From assembly GCF_016765675.1 (NCBI RefSeq), contig NZ_JAESWB010000134.1:98701-162700 (forward strand): a DNA stretch of 64,000 nt, in the 5' to 3' direction. Position numbers and translations under genes: made by a program. Positions 50,532-57,951 of this stretch are shown one piece after another (position 1 is the first letter of the stretch; the number at the start of each line of letters is the position of its first letter). This DNA is from Neobacillus paridis. GTDB taxonomy: Bacteria > Bacillota > Bacilli > Bacillales > Cytobacillaceae. Under the pieces are notes generated by a model that ran no database searches, was not told the DNA's origin, and saw nothing but the letters and a program-made list of their open reading frames with translations.

Positions 50532-50606
50532 GTGGAGTTAGCTTAACAGGAAAAACATTGGTCTTCCAAACCGAAGCTGTCGGGTCGGTTCCGATACTCC
50601 ACTCCA
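50532..50606 (+). tRNA. tRNA-Gly (UCC), CCA encoded
   Basis: Acceptor GTGGAGT/ACTCCAC perfect; anticodon stem TTGGT/ACCGA with loop CTTCCAA (TCC); T stem GTCGG/CCGAT with loop GTCGGTT; TCCA end. Confidence 0.88.
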
Positions 50607-50637
50607 ACAATTAAAAATCGAGCAGAAGTTCAAATTT

Positions 50638-50712
50638 AGGGCATATGTTCCAAGGCTGGCGAGTGGATCTCCAAAATCTGCTGGATAGGTTCAATTCCTG
50701 TCGCCCCTGCCA
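50638..50712 (+). tRNA. tRNA-Trp (CCA), CCA encoded
   Basis: Anticodon stem TGGAT/ATCTG with loop CTCCAAA (CCA); T arm ATAGG-TTCAATT-CCTGT; end CGCCCCT-GCCA. The 5' arm reads AGGGCAT; with one more G (AGGGGCA) it would pair well, so a base may be missing. Confidence 0.75.
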
Positions 50713-50779
50713 AAAAATTACTTTAAACACTGAATTTAAAAAGAGAAATACAATCCATTGAGAGAGGAGTTCACTCATA

Positions 50780-50945
50780 ATGGAAGCCAAGTTCTTAAGA
50801 AATATATTTTATGGGTAACAACTAAACATGAAGATGGATGTTCCTCCCACTGGCAGGCTAGAGTAGAAATCTACTTTTGACTTACAATGAAGCATTAAAA
50901 GAAATAAGAGAATTATACTATGAGGTAGAAATCATAGAATTCTAA
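50780..50945 (+). pseudogene. Frameshifted small ORF
   Basis: ATG 50780 after AGAGAGGAG gives MEAKFL; the coherent continuation KKYILWVTTKHEDGCSSHWQ is in another frame, and TYNEALKEIRELYYEVE to the stop at 50945 in a third. Two one-base changes would restore a ~55-residue protein. Confidence 0.45.
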
Positions 50946-51000
50946 ATAGACAATAAGTCTGTCATAACATTTATTTTGGCAAATAAAGGAGAAGAATTTC

Positions 51001-51135
51001 ATGAAAAAATCAAAATGGATAGGTGCAGGGGTTGTGGCTTTAGCCGTTCTTTTGATCGGGGCACCATTCTTTCAGCGTAATGGCAGCCTAAAGAAACCTA
51101 GAACACATTCAGTCCGTTCTAAAATGACCAAGTAG
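51001..51135 (+). CDS. Small membrane or secreted peptide (44 aa)
   Basis: MKKSKWIGAGVVALAVLLIG, then a basic tail (KKPRTHSVRSK). AAAGGAGAAG site. Could be a signal-bearing peptide or a membrane micro-protein; no family recognised. Confidence 0.6.
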   Translation: MKKSKWIGAGVVALAVLLIGAPFFQRNGSLKKPRTHSVRSKMTK

Positions 51136-51247
51136 AGTGTATCTCCCAATAACCAAAAGGAAAGATCGAGGGGATGATTCCAAGTGATACTTTCCCCTTT
51201 TATGGGGAACAACTCCCATTATTTCATCCTGTAAGGAGGCAGCCCTT

Positions 51248-51679
51248 TTGAATCCGTGTGTTCGATCTGATATTCAAATTGGAATGGAAGTCCGTGTGGT
51301 GTTAAAAAAGGATCAGCCGACAGGAAAACTCACCTCCGGGGTAGTCAAAGACATTTTGACCAATCAGGAATATCATCCTAGAGGCATAAAGGTACGATTA
51401 ATAAACGGGAAGGTGGGGCGCATTCAGGAAATTGTCTCTCCCTCTCTTTCTGGTAAAAAATTGTGGGACTGCATCATCGAGTGCCGGGCATGTTCTTCCA
51501 TCACAGAGCTGTCCCAACATTTTGCGAAAGGGGAAATTTACATTAACGGGGAGAAGACAAGTGACCCTGACATCGTACTGGAAGACGGTCGATATATTAT
51601 CCGAATCGGAAAAGAACATTCGCTGGAACTCTATCTCACGAATGGAGAAGTCCGTAAACAAAGAACGAGAAAAATGTGA
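51248..51679 (+). CDS. YwbE-like domain fused to an S4-like RNA-binding domain
   Basis: TTG start after AAGGAGGC. 143 residues. Residues ~5-65 match the YwbE/DUF2196 family: SDIQIGMEVRVVLKKDQ, then GKLTSGVVKDILT and HPRGIKVRLINGKVGRI. Residues ~85-130 (ITELSQHFAKGEIYINGEK ... YIIRIGKEH) resemble the S4 domain at the end of tyrosyl-tRNA synthetase. YwbE alone is about 65 residues, so this is a fusion, probably binding structured RNA. Confidence 0.8.
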   Translation: MNPCVRSDIQIGMEVRVVLKKDQPTGKLTSGVVKDILTNQEYHPRGIKVRLINGKVGRIQEIVSPSLSGKKLWDCIIECRACSSITELSQHFAKGEIYINGEKTSDPDIVLEDGRYIIRIGKEHSLELYLTNGEVRKQRTRKM

Positions 51680-51785
51680 AAAGGGGAAATGTTTACTTGT
51701 TCCCATCTGAAAGAAGGGTTCAATGCTATTTCATCCTCTAAAAGAAGTCCACTCAATCTAATACCCTTTCGTAAAGGAGAAGAAA

Positions 51786-52220
51786 ATGAAAAAGAATCGA
51801 TTTGCGATTGTTGTATCTGTTTGTGCAATTTTTCTAATGGGGGTGATGTTTGTCTATAAAGCAACCTCAAAAGACGAAGGAAAACCGGACAGCAAAATGG
51901 AAGTGGAAAAAGCCATCACCATTGATGGAAAAGACATCTTTACTCAAAATGAAGACAAATACCTCGTCTATTTCTACCAGGATGACTGCCATTTTTGCCA
52001 AGAGTTTACCCCTACATTAAAAAAATACCTCAAACAAAAAGACCATCTTCCGGTCTACAAGGTAAATCTCCAAGAAAAATCTCAACTCAAATATTGGACC
52101 AAGTACAAAATCGACGGGACTCCAACGATTTTAGTCATCCAATCCATTGACGGCAAAAAGCACGAAGCAAACCGTTTGGTTGGGATGCAGACTTTAGAAC
52201 AGCTAAATGCCATTCAATAA
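51786..52220 (+). CDS. Membrane-anchored thioredoxin-like protein
   Basis: AAAGGAGAAG site. 144 residues: N-terminal membrane helix (~6-25), then a thioredoxin fold with YFYQDDCHFCQEFTP (CxxC redox pair, CHFC) and DGTPTILVIQ (cis-Pro). Likely an extracytoplasmic thiol oxidoreductase, which could serve the Cys-loop surface proteins encoded at 33-38 kb; that link is inference. Confidence 0.85.
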   Translation: MKKNRFAIVVSVCAIFLMGVMFVYKATSKDEGKPDSKMEVEKAITIDGKDIFTQNEDKYLVYFYQDDCHFCQEFTPTLKKYLKQKDHLPVYKVNLQEKSQLKYWTKYKIDGTPTILVIQSIDGKKHEANRLVGMQTLEQLNAIQ

Positions 52221-52249
52221 AGACCTCTCTTTTAGGGAGGGTTATTTTT
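52221..52249 (+). terminator. Rho-independent terminator
   Basis: CCTCTC-tttta-GGGAGG followed by TTATTTTT. Confidence 0.75.
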
Positions 52250-52250
52250 C

Positions 52251-52439
52251 CTCTCGCGTGAAGCTGCAGAAGCAAAAATCGAGACATTCAAATCGAATCT
52301 ACGGAAGGAACTTGCCACCAAAGAAGGAATTCTTCAAGCCTTGTTCCGAGAGTGGAACTGCAATCATGCATCAAGTGACGATAAGGACTATATGAAAACA
52401 AGAATCCTTGATGTCTTCGGCGTGGAAGTAAAGTGTTAA
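52251..52439 (+). pseudogene. 5'-truncated gene remnant
   Basis: An open frame without a start codon: REAAEAKIETFKSNLRKEL, LATKEGILQALFREWNCN and KDYMKTRILDVFGVEVKC to TAA. It follows the terminator of the thioredoxin-like gene directly. Coding-like but decapitated; family not recognised. Confidence 0.45.
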
Positions 52440-52484
52440 GTAGATTATCTAAAGAAGAAAGCCTCCGATCCTCGGAGGATTATT

Positions 52485-52498
52485 GAATATAGGAATAA
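52485..52498 (+). promoter_or_regulatory. 14-bp promoter element
   Basis: GAATATAGGAATAA with a TATAAT box downstream (52513-52518), heading a truncated gene. Confidence 0.5.
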
Positions 52499-52536
52499 TA
52501 TTTGAAAATTGGTATAATATGAATAACATCATATAG

Positions 52537-52734
52537 CCGAATCCTGGCATGATTTTGCGTCTAGCCGAAAAACACGATGTTGATTTGCACCAAAGTTTCA
52601 TGATTGGCGACAATGAAACGGATGTTGTGGCAGGCAAAAAAGCAGGATGCAACACCATTTTCATTGGTTCGGATGAAACAAGTGCGGATTTTCAGGCAGA
52701 TAGTTTAAAAGAATGCGTAAAATTGATTTTGTAG
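52537..52734 (+). pseudogene. C-terminal remnant of a HAD-type phosphatase
   Basis: After an in-frame TAG the frame reads PNPGMILRLAEKHDVDL, then FMIGDNETDVVAGKKAGC, the motif III-IV end (GDxxxD) of HisB/GmhB-type HAD phosphatases. The N-terminal half with the nucleophile Asp is absent, so it cannot be active. A promoter element and a terminator flank the fragment. Confidence 0.65.
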
Positions 52735-52736
52735 CT

Positions 52737-52767
52737 AAACAAAGAGAGGTACTTCCTCTCTTTGTTT
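52737..52767 (+). terminator. Rho-independent terminator
   Basis: AAACAAAGAGAGG-tactt-CCTCTCTTTGTTT. Confidence 0.85.
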
Positions 52768-52815
52768 ATGACCAACCTTTCAATGATTAATGCAGAAAAT
52801 ATCGGTTCTATTATT

Positions 52816-52829
52816 GAATATCGTAATAA
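52816..52829 (+). promoter_or_regulatory. 14-bp promoter element
   Basis: GAATATCGTAATAA upstream of the 153-aa gene. Confidence 0.55.
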
Positions 52830-52896
52830 TATCGTTATATAGTTAAATTAAAAGTATCATCTTATACGAAAAATGAAGGAAACAGGGGGAGTTTGC

Positions 52897-53358
52897 ATGA
52901 AATTGACAGTCGTTAAAACCAACGATGGCTATGAATTGTTCGAAAAACGGAATGGAAAGGCGAATATCGGAGATCTGGTGTGCGTGTTACCAGAGATTGT
53001 TTTTGATGAGAAAAGAATAGACCGTGCTTTGTTTTCCGTAAAATCAGTCACGGATGGCTTCATTGAAACATATCAAGGAGATTTCCAGTTTTCGCATCAT
53101 GACTACGTTTTGGTTGGAAAAAGAGTAGTTATTAACAATCCCTACACGGACTGGATTTTGCGCCTCCTGAATGCAGACAGATTTACCGGCTTTAAGTCTT
53201 TTCAAACAGTAAACCTCCTCTTTAAATGGGCGGTTGTCCTGCAAGAGAGGGCAGTCAATCTGAATGAACTGCACAAAGACATATTGAAACGTGGAAAAAA
53301 GGCACAAGAAGAACTGTTTTCCATTTTGGATGACATGTTGTCAGATTGTGTCGAATAG
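52897..53358 (+). CDS. Unknown 153-aa protein
   Basis: ATG 52897 after AGGGGGAG. The N-terminal ~80 residues are strand-rich (MKLTVVKTNDGYELFEKRNG); the C-terminal half is helical and ends SILDDMLSDCVE. No family recognised. It heads a run of small genes to 54.4 kb. Confidence 0.6.
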   Translation: MKLTVVKTNDGYELFEKRNGKANIGDLVCVLPEIVFDEKRIDRALFSVKSVTDGFIETYQGDFQFSHHDYVLVGKRVVINNPYTDWILRLLNADRFTGFKSFQTVNLLFKWAVVLQERAVNLNELHKDILKRGKKAQEELFSILDDMLSDCVE

Positions 53359-53380
53359 GGGGCACAATTCAAATTGTGTT

Positions 53381-53617
53381 TTTCGACGAAAAGTATCGGT
53401 TGTGGGACCATGATAAATCGCATAAACCCAACAATCCGTGCCCGGAATGGATCCTTCGTTTTTTGGAAGGAAAATAAGGCCATTCCATCGTACCCACCCG
53501 CCTTCGCTTGTGGGAAGTATCGCTTCCTAAAGAAACTCATACTATTGACGATTTAAAAACCCAACAACCTGTCATTCGAAAGGTCAAAGAATGACAGGTA
53601 TTGTGGAAGAAATGATT
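53381..53617 (+). pseudogene. ORF with in-frame UAA
   Basis: From a GTG near 53381 (after AGGGGG) the frame reads FFDEKYRLWDHDKSHKPN, then CPEWILRFLEGK, meets TAA at 53475-53477 and continues in frame as GHSIVPTRLRLWEVSLPKE and DDLKTQQPVIRKVKE. It reaches a second stop in the 3' arm of an 11-bp inverted repeat (53567-53599). Broken gene or readthrough; family unknown. Confidence 0.4.
53567..53599. repeat. 11-bp perfect inverted repeat
   Basis: ACCTGTCATTC and GAATGACAGGT separated by 11 bases; no T run follows, so not a typical terminator. Confidence 0.8.
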
Positions 53618-53662
53618 TCAGATTGTGGGGAGTAAGTAAAGAGAATAAAGGAGGAAATGTTG

Positions 53663-53881
53663 ATGGCAAAGGGATTTGACGAAACCACCACACTCGCCGT
53701 TCGTTGGCGCAAAGCGGAAAAAGACAGGGTGATTACCTATCCCAAGATAAGTTCAGGTTGGCTCATGCATGATTTCTTGTGTGAACCAGCCTTTCAAGCC
53801 TTGATTAAGGAATTAGCTGAAAGAGGCTATGACCTTTCCACACTTCGGTTTTCCGTTAAACTAAAAGAGGGGGAACAGTAA
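53663..53881 (+). CDS. Unknown 72-aa protein
   Basis: ATG 53663, 8 bases after AAAGGAGG. MAKGFDETTTLAVRWRKAEK, then helices. The stop is immediately followed by the ATG of the next gene. No family recognised. Confidence 0.6.
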   Translation: MAKGFDETTTLAVRWRKAEKDRVITYPKISSGWLMHDFLCEPAFQALIKELAERGYDLSTLRFSVKLKEGEQ

Positions 53882-54322
53882 ATGAACCAATCTACTCTCA
53901 TGGAGAAAACGTTCGATGTTAATGGAGTCTCACTCATCGTTCAAATGGATTTTTCTGCGATGGAACAAACCCTAAAACAGATAGAACAAGAATGGGAGCC
54001 GGGAGCGTTCACCGAAGTCTTTTCCTGTGAAGAGGGAAACGTCACCGCGGACGACTACTTCGGAGACATTACACGCATGCGAGAAGGACTTCAATCTATT
54101 CAAAACCACCCAGGACTCCTAGAACACTTCGTCAAGAAAGTCCGCAAGAAGAAAAACGGGGATTTTTGGATGAATTCCGGCACTACCATTGAAACCATGG
54201 ACTTTGTCTCCACCTACTTCACCGATTTTACGAATGCGTGGAGTGTCCTTCAGTTAAGGCTGGAAGTAGAATCAAACCGGGTTTGTCGCCTGACTCTTCA
54301 CAAAAGGACGGTGACAAGCTGA
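53882..54322 (+). CDS. Unknown 146-aa protein
   Basis: Follows the previous stop without a gap. Acidic N-terminal half (LKQIEQEWEPGAFTEVFSCE), basic end. Overlaps the next start (TGATG). Probably co-translated with its neighbours. No family recognised. Confidence 0.6.
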   Translation: MNQSTLMEKTFDVNGVSLIVQMDFSAMEQTLKQIEQEWEPGAFTEVFSCEEGNVTADDYFGDITRMREGLQSIQNHPGLLEHFVKKVRKKKNGDFWMNSGTTIETMDFVSTYFTDFTNAWSVLQLRLEVESNRVCRLTLHKRTVTS

Positions 54323-54426
54323 TGAAACCGATTGTCGTTAACTCGTATCTCATTCCATTTGAAATCGACAAGCAGACCGTATCCATTTTTCTTCAATTTG
54401 AGGTAGATGGTAAGCCTTGCGTGTAG
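54322..54426 (+). CDS. Short protein (34 aa)
   Basis: MKPIVVNSYLIPFEIDKQTV ... KPCV, coupled to the preceding gene by TGATG. Ends before a strong terminator (54440-54469), which argues against readthrough of its TAG. Confidence 0.5.
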   Translation: MKPIVVNSYLIPFEIDKQTVSIFLQFEVDGKPCV

Positions 54427-54439
54427 CCGATTACCGAGA

Positions 54440-54469
54440 ATGATGCAAGAACCTTGCATCATCTCTTTT
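54440..54469 (+). terminator. Rho-independent terminator
   Basis: ATGATGCAAG-aac-CTTGCATCAT followed by CTCTTTT. Confidence 0.85.
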
Positions 54470-54503
54470 GGATGGAAAAAATAAAGAAAGAAGGGGAAAA
54501 TTC

Positions 54504-54788
54504 ATGAATAAAGTTGATTTGTTTACCGTTAACCGGGATGTCCGATGCTTGAAATGCGGCAATAGAGGCGCTGTCAAGTTCTATGGCCGCTACTATCCAA
54601 GAGGGGTAGGAGAAAAAGCCGACACTATCAAATCCTATGAGCCGTACCGAAAGAAGCCTTACATGAGTCCAGCTGTGGGCTTTGGCGGGACTATTCCACA
54701 TGAATGCCTGAATTGCGGGAATAGAGGTCTCATAGATTTTGGCGGTCTTGAAGGCTATAAAAAAGCATTTACAACCATAAAAGAGTAA
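54504..54788 (+). CDS. Zinc-ribbon protein with two CxxCGNRG motifs
   Basis: ATG 54504 after AGAAGGGG. 94 residues with RCLKCGNRGAVKF and ECLNCGNRGLIDF, a duplicated CxxCGNRG turn forming one four-Cys zinc site. Small phage and plasmid proteins of this type are of unknown function, probably nucleic-acid binding. Confidence 0.7.
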   Translation: MNKVDLFTVNRDVRCLKCGNRGAVKFYGRYYPRGVGEKADTIKSYEPYRKKPYMSPAVGFGGTIPHECLNCGNRGLIDFGGLEGYKKAFTTIKE

Positions 54789-54819
54789 GAGAGAAGAGCC
54801 CATTCTCTCTTTTTTCTTG
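54788..54819 (+). terminator. Rho-independent terminator
   Basis: AGAGAGAA-gagccca-TTCTCTCT then T run. Confidence 0.8.
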
Positions 54820-54822
54820 TTT

Positions 54823-54845
54823 GAATATCGTAATAATGTTAATAT
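54823..54845 (+). promoter_or_regulatory. Promoter element with TAATAT
   Basis: GAATATCGTAATAA with TAATAT exactly 17 bases after its first base. Confidence 0.6.
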
Positions 54846-54904
54846 ATAGTTATATAAAATGAAATATTTCACTCGAAGATTGAAGGATAAAAGGGGGATT
54901 TACC

Positions 54905-55116
54905 GTGAAAACAAATAAAAAAAATTCATCATCGACACTTTGCTAAAACATGGATGTGGCATTTGCGAGACTTACAAACCAGACCGAGGTGAATTGAGAA
55001 CAGGAGAAAACTTCCTCATTTCAGAAGACGGCTCTACGGCTATCACAGTGAAAAAACTGGTATTGACTGTTCATGAAAAACACCGCCATTTTCCCAAAGA
55101 CAGCCCAGGATCGTAA
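54905..55116 (+). pseudogene. Small gene with A8 homopolymer frameshift
   Basis: GTG 54905 (AAAAGGGGG site) reads KTNKK into a run of eight A and stops at once. With nine A the frame continues KFIIDTLLKHGCGICETYK, then GENFLISEDGSTAITVKKL to TAA 55114-55116: a coherent ~70-residue protein. One-base deletion, real or technical, or programmed -1 slippage on the A run. Confidence 0.6.
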
Positions 55117-55325
55117 ACATATTTTTAGGAAAGGTGGGGCTACCGCGCTTCGCTTGCTTTCTTCTAATTCGCGTTTGCTTGCTTCGCAAACAAACACTCA
55201 TTACGAAGCTATGTCCCCATCCAACCCTATTCAATTTGAATCTCATATTTAGTTTTCAAAGAACAGGTATTAGATTATGAGCCCTAAAAATTAGGCTCAA
55301 ACATAATATACAAGGGGGAAGTATC

Positions 55326-55604
55326 ATGGAAATGATGACTGAAAAAGAATACGTTCAAATGCTTGAAAACTTGGTTGTTTTCTTGTGTCAAACGTATGAG
55401 AAAATTCACAAAACAGCACTTGAGGAATGCAAGAAAAATGGAAATGAATTTGCTTTTAAAATGCCGACGATTCAAGGAACGCCAAATGTGATTGCGATTA
55501 ACCGAATCGCCAAACTCATAGAGCATCCAAAACCTACTCGTCCCTTGACGCATCTAGCCTATGAAATGAGAAAACGTCTTAAGGAAAAGGGGGAGTCATC
55601 ATGA
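55326..55604 (+). CDS. Unknown 92-aa protein
   Basis: AAGGGGGA site. MEMMTEKEYVQMLENLVVFL, helical, basic end (YEMRKRLKEKG). Stop overlaps the ATG of the next membrane gene (ATGA). No family recognised. Confidence 0.6.
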   Translation: MEMMTEKEYVQMLENLVVFLCQTYEKIHKTALEECKKNGNEFAFKMPTIQGTPNVIAINRIAKLIEHPKPTRPLTHLAYEMRKRLKEKGESS

Positions 55605-56191
55605 ATGGTCTATTTTGGGAGTATGCTGCGATTTTTGTTCGATCTCTCTTGTATGTAGGAATACTCTTTCTTTGCAAATATTTTCTTCAGAAAAAAGGGA
55701 AGTCTGAAGTCATCATGCGCCCACTTGTATTAAAAGGAATACTTCTCATGGGGCTTTCGCTATTCTTGAATATTGCTGAAACCCGATATTTCGGTTGGAA
55801 TGAAACAGCCATGTCAACGGAGGAAATGGTTTGGGATATCGTGACCACTATCCCGTATGTGCTGTCCATGGCTATGGTCTTTTTCGGGTTCTTTCCAGAG
55901 AATCTATTTTGGCTGACAAAAACAGAATATAACATTCTTTTGGAAAACAAAGAAGTGCGGATATCCGCCATACGGTTCAAAAACTTTTTTGTTCCGGAAT
56001 ATGACGGGTTGTATCTGGCGTTCTTTAATAAAGTGGAAAATCGGTTCACTTCGAAACTGGTAGTTGAAACGAAAGAAAAAGACAACCGCGAAAAGCTGAT
56101 TCACCTTTTCCAGCAAAAGTATCCAGAATTGCTTGCCATTCCAGGTATTCAAGCTCTCTTAAAAGGGGAGAAAAAATCAGGTAATGAATAG
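55601..56191 (+). CDS. Membrane protein with C-terminal cytoplasmic domain (196 aa)
   Basis: Three or four hydrophobic segments (~6-26, ~40-58 and ~83-105), then a charged alpha-beta domain (NILLENKEVRISAIRFKN ... KLIHLFQQKYPELLA). Coupled to the preceding gene by ATGA. No family recognised. Confidence 0.65.
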   Translation: MNGLFWEYAAIFVRSLLYVGILFLCKYFLQKKGKSEVIMRPLVLKGILLMGLSLFLNIAETRYFGWNETAMSTEEMVWDIVTTIPYVLSMAMVFFGFFPENLFWLTKTEYNILLENKEVRISAIRFKNFFVPEYDGLYLAFFNKVENRFTSKLVVETKEKDNREKLIHLFQQKYPELLAIPGIQALLKGEKKSGNE

Positions 56192-56216
56192 AAAGAAGGG
56201 ATTCTCTTCTTTCTTT
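56190..56216 (+). terminator. Rho-independent terminator
   Basis: AGAAAGAAG-ggattct-CTTCTTTCTTT. Confidence 0.75.
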
Positions 56217-56271
56217 ATGATTTTTGGAATATGCTATAATAGTTTCATAATTTGGAAGAGGAGGGTGACAT

Positions 56272-56871
56272 TTGCCAATTCACGCAACGAAGTTGCTGCA
56301 AGCAAAAAGAACAAACCCGAAAAAAGTAGTTTTACATGAACAGACCGTATCCAGTCAGCTCCGCTACACCTTATCAGACACCCGAAATGTTTTGGAGCAA
56401 AAAACGGTAGAAAATGTGGTGCCATACATCCTATGGAATGACACTTGGAACAAAATAGGATTTTTTGGTCCAGATAAAGACCATCCCACTACCCATCATG
56501 CCGGAAAACGCTATTCCAGAGGGAGAAAGGTCTTTGTGGATTTTGGCTTAAATGCAGGACGAGAAGCCTCTCTGCCACATCCAGCGATTGTGATACAGAA
56601 TTTTAAAGATTTAGTGTTGGTTGCCCCTACAACCAGCAACGACGGAGGAGCGTTGGATCCGTCCATAGAGAAAGTCATTCTTTCGGTTCCAGGAGACGGA
56701 GTGATATTCCCGCAAGACACCTTGATTGAATTACATCAAATGCGATGTGTCGCGAAAAATCGAATCATCAACGATTTGAAGGTCAATGTCGATCAGTATA
56801 TCGTGCCAAATCGTGTGGTCGACACCTTAAACCAACAAATGAAAAACGCATTCCTTATGGCTCAAACCTAA
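56272..56871 (+). CDS. PemK/MazF-family protein (possible toxin)
   Basis: TTG start after GAGGAGGGTG. 199 residues: an N-terminal ~75-residue extension, then the PemK-like barrel RGRKVFVDFGLNAGRE, HPAIVIQNFKDLVLVAP and DTLIELHQMRCVAKNRI. PemK/MazF proteins are usually mRNA endonucleases of about 110 residues; the long N-terminus is unusual and no antitoxin precedes it. Possibly a regulatory relative. A TATAAT lies at 56235-56240. Confidence 0.8.
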   Translation: MPIHATKLLQAKRTNPKKVVLHEQTVSSQLRYTLSDTRNVLEQKTVENVVPYILWNDTWNKIGFFGPDKDHPTTHHAGKRYSRGRKVFVDFGLNAGREASLPHPAIVIQNFKDLVLVAPTTSNDGGALDPSIEKVILSVPGDGVIFPQDTLIELHQMRCVAKNRIINDLKVNVDQYIVPNRVVDTLNQQMKNAFLMAQT

Positions 56872-56876
56872 AAGAA

Positions 56877-57047
56877 GTGTTAGAAGCCAAAATTTGTTTC
56901 CATTATGCTCCTAATATGTTCCACCAAAACCTTCGATTAAAAATGCAAACGGAACAATTAATCCATGAAAAGAGGGAATTAGAAAGAGAATTGCAAGAAT
57001 TAAAGGCAGTCTATCAACAAGCTGCCGCCAATCAGGAAACACCTTAA
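56877..57047 (+). CDS. Short coiled-coil protein, possible partner of PemK-like protein
   Basis: The frame is open from inside the PemK-like gene; the best start is GTG 56877 (weak site AAAAGAAG). The product ends with a clear coiled coil (LIHEKRELERELQELKAVYQ). It could be an antitoxin-like partner, but only its position suggests this. Confidence 0.45.
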   Translation: MLEAKICFHYAPNMFHQNLRLKMQTEQLIHEKRELERELQELKAVYQQAAANQETP

Positions 57048-57201
57048 ATCGTTTGCAGAATAAAGATTGAATATTGACAAACATTCCAGAATGATTTAAC
57101 CTATAAGTGAGATTACTACTACATTGCCCTTCTAACGAATGTTAGATGTGGTCATCAATCAACTGACATGCGCCGTGAACGATGGTTCATGTGCTGAATA
57201 G

Positions 57202-57240
57202 GAGCTTTCATCCTCTGGATGAAGGCTCTTTTACTTTTTT
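57202..57240 (+). terminator. Rho-independent terminator
   Basis: GAGCTTTCATCC-tct-GGATGAAGGCTC with T-rich tail, not directly after any ORF. Confidence 0.8.
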
Positions 57241-57282
57241 AGGAATCATTCAAGTGGAGAGTGTTTATCAGTTCCTTTACAT

Positions 57283-57305
57283 GAATAATGGAATTTTGAT
57301 ATAAT
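57283..57305 (+). promoter_or_regulatory. Promoter element with TATAAT
   Basis: GAATAATGGAATTT with TATAAT exactly 17 bases after its first base. Confidence 0.65.
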
Positions 57306-57365
57306 ATAGTTATAAATTTAGAATGACCATGAGGAAGTAGAAAAGTCGAACAGGAGGATGATTCG

Positions 57366-57758
57366 ATGAAGTGGCTTAATAATCAAAAAGGTAATTTTGA
57401 TTTCGGTGTAGGACATGCTATGATAATCTTTCTAATTGGGACAATCATTTCAATGGGTATTGTACACATGTTCTATCATGAAAAAAAGACGTACACCATT
57501 GAGGCGATCATATCCGATAAAAAATATTCCGTACCAAAATCAATGGCGACATTCAATTTTGACACCAAAAAAAGAGTTTACACTCTTGTCATCTCTGATG
57601 GGAAGAACCACACATGGGAGGAGAATGTTTCTTCCAATCTTTATAAAAGTGTTGAACTAGGGGACCGTGTCACGCTGAAGATCACTAAAGAAGAAAAAGA
57701 AGTTGTATCCATCGAATTTCCTGATGACAAAAATGACAAGAACGAGGTTAACTTTTAA
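57366..57758 (+). CDS. Membrane-anchored protein with small extracytoplasmic domain
   Basis: ACAGGAGGATG site. One hydrophobic helix (~17-37), then a beta-rich ~85-residue domain (TYTIEAIISDKKYSVPKS ... DRVTLKITKEEKEVVSIEF). 130 residues. No family recognised. Confidence 0.65.
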   Translation: MKWLNNQKGNFDFGVGHAMIIFLIGTIISMGIVHMFYHEKKTYTIEAIISDKKYSVPKSMATFNFDTKKRVYTLVISDGKNHTWEENVSSNLYKSVELGDRVTLKITKEEKEVVSIEFPDDKNDKNEVNF

Positions 57759-57784
57759 CAAGGATATACTCCTTGTTTTTTATT
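57757..57784 (+). terminator. Rho-independent terminator
   Basis: AACAAGGA-tatac-TCCTTGTT then TTTTATTTT. Confidence 0.8.
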
Positions 57785-57794
57785 TTCCTGATTC

Positions 57795-57817
57795 GAATAT
57801 CGTTATAAATATATAAT
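57795..57817 (+). promoter_or_regulatory. Promoter element with TATAAT
   Basis: GAATATCGTTATAA with TATAAT exactly 17 bases after its first base. Confidence 0.65.
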
Positions 57818-57951
57818 GTTGTTATAAAACATTAATATCACAAAGGAAGTCCAACGGTTCTATCCTGATATTGACATGTCCTACTTTACCAAAAAGAAAG
57901 AGGAATAAGGTGACACTGCAAAAAAAGAAAACGAAGAAGAAGGAGAGGAAA

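Larger units (their letters stand above)
57048..57365 (+). other. Intergenic region with possible small RNA
   Basis: No ORF. A TTGACA box near 57073, hairpin GTGAAC-gatg-GTTCAT near 57176-57190 and a strong terminator (57202-57240) could define a small RNA of ~140 bases. The downstream part holds the promoter at 57283-57305. Confidence 0.4.

Noticed and set aside
54424..54503. In-frame continuation after TAG of the 34-aa ORF, overlapping the next ATG
   Set aside because: The continuation runs straight through a strong terminator (54440-54469), so it is unlikely to be coding; 25 open codons are also expected by chance fairly often.
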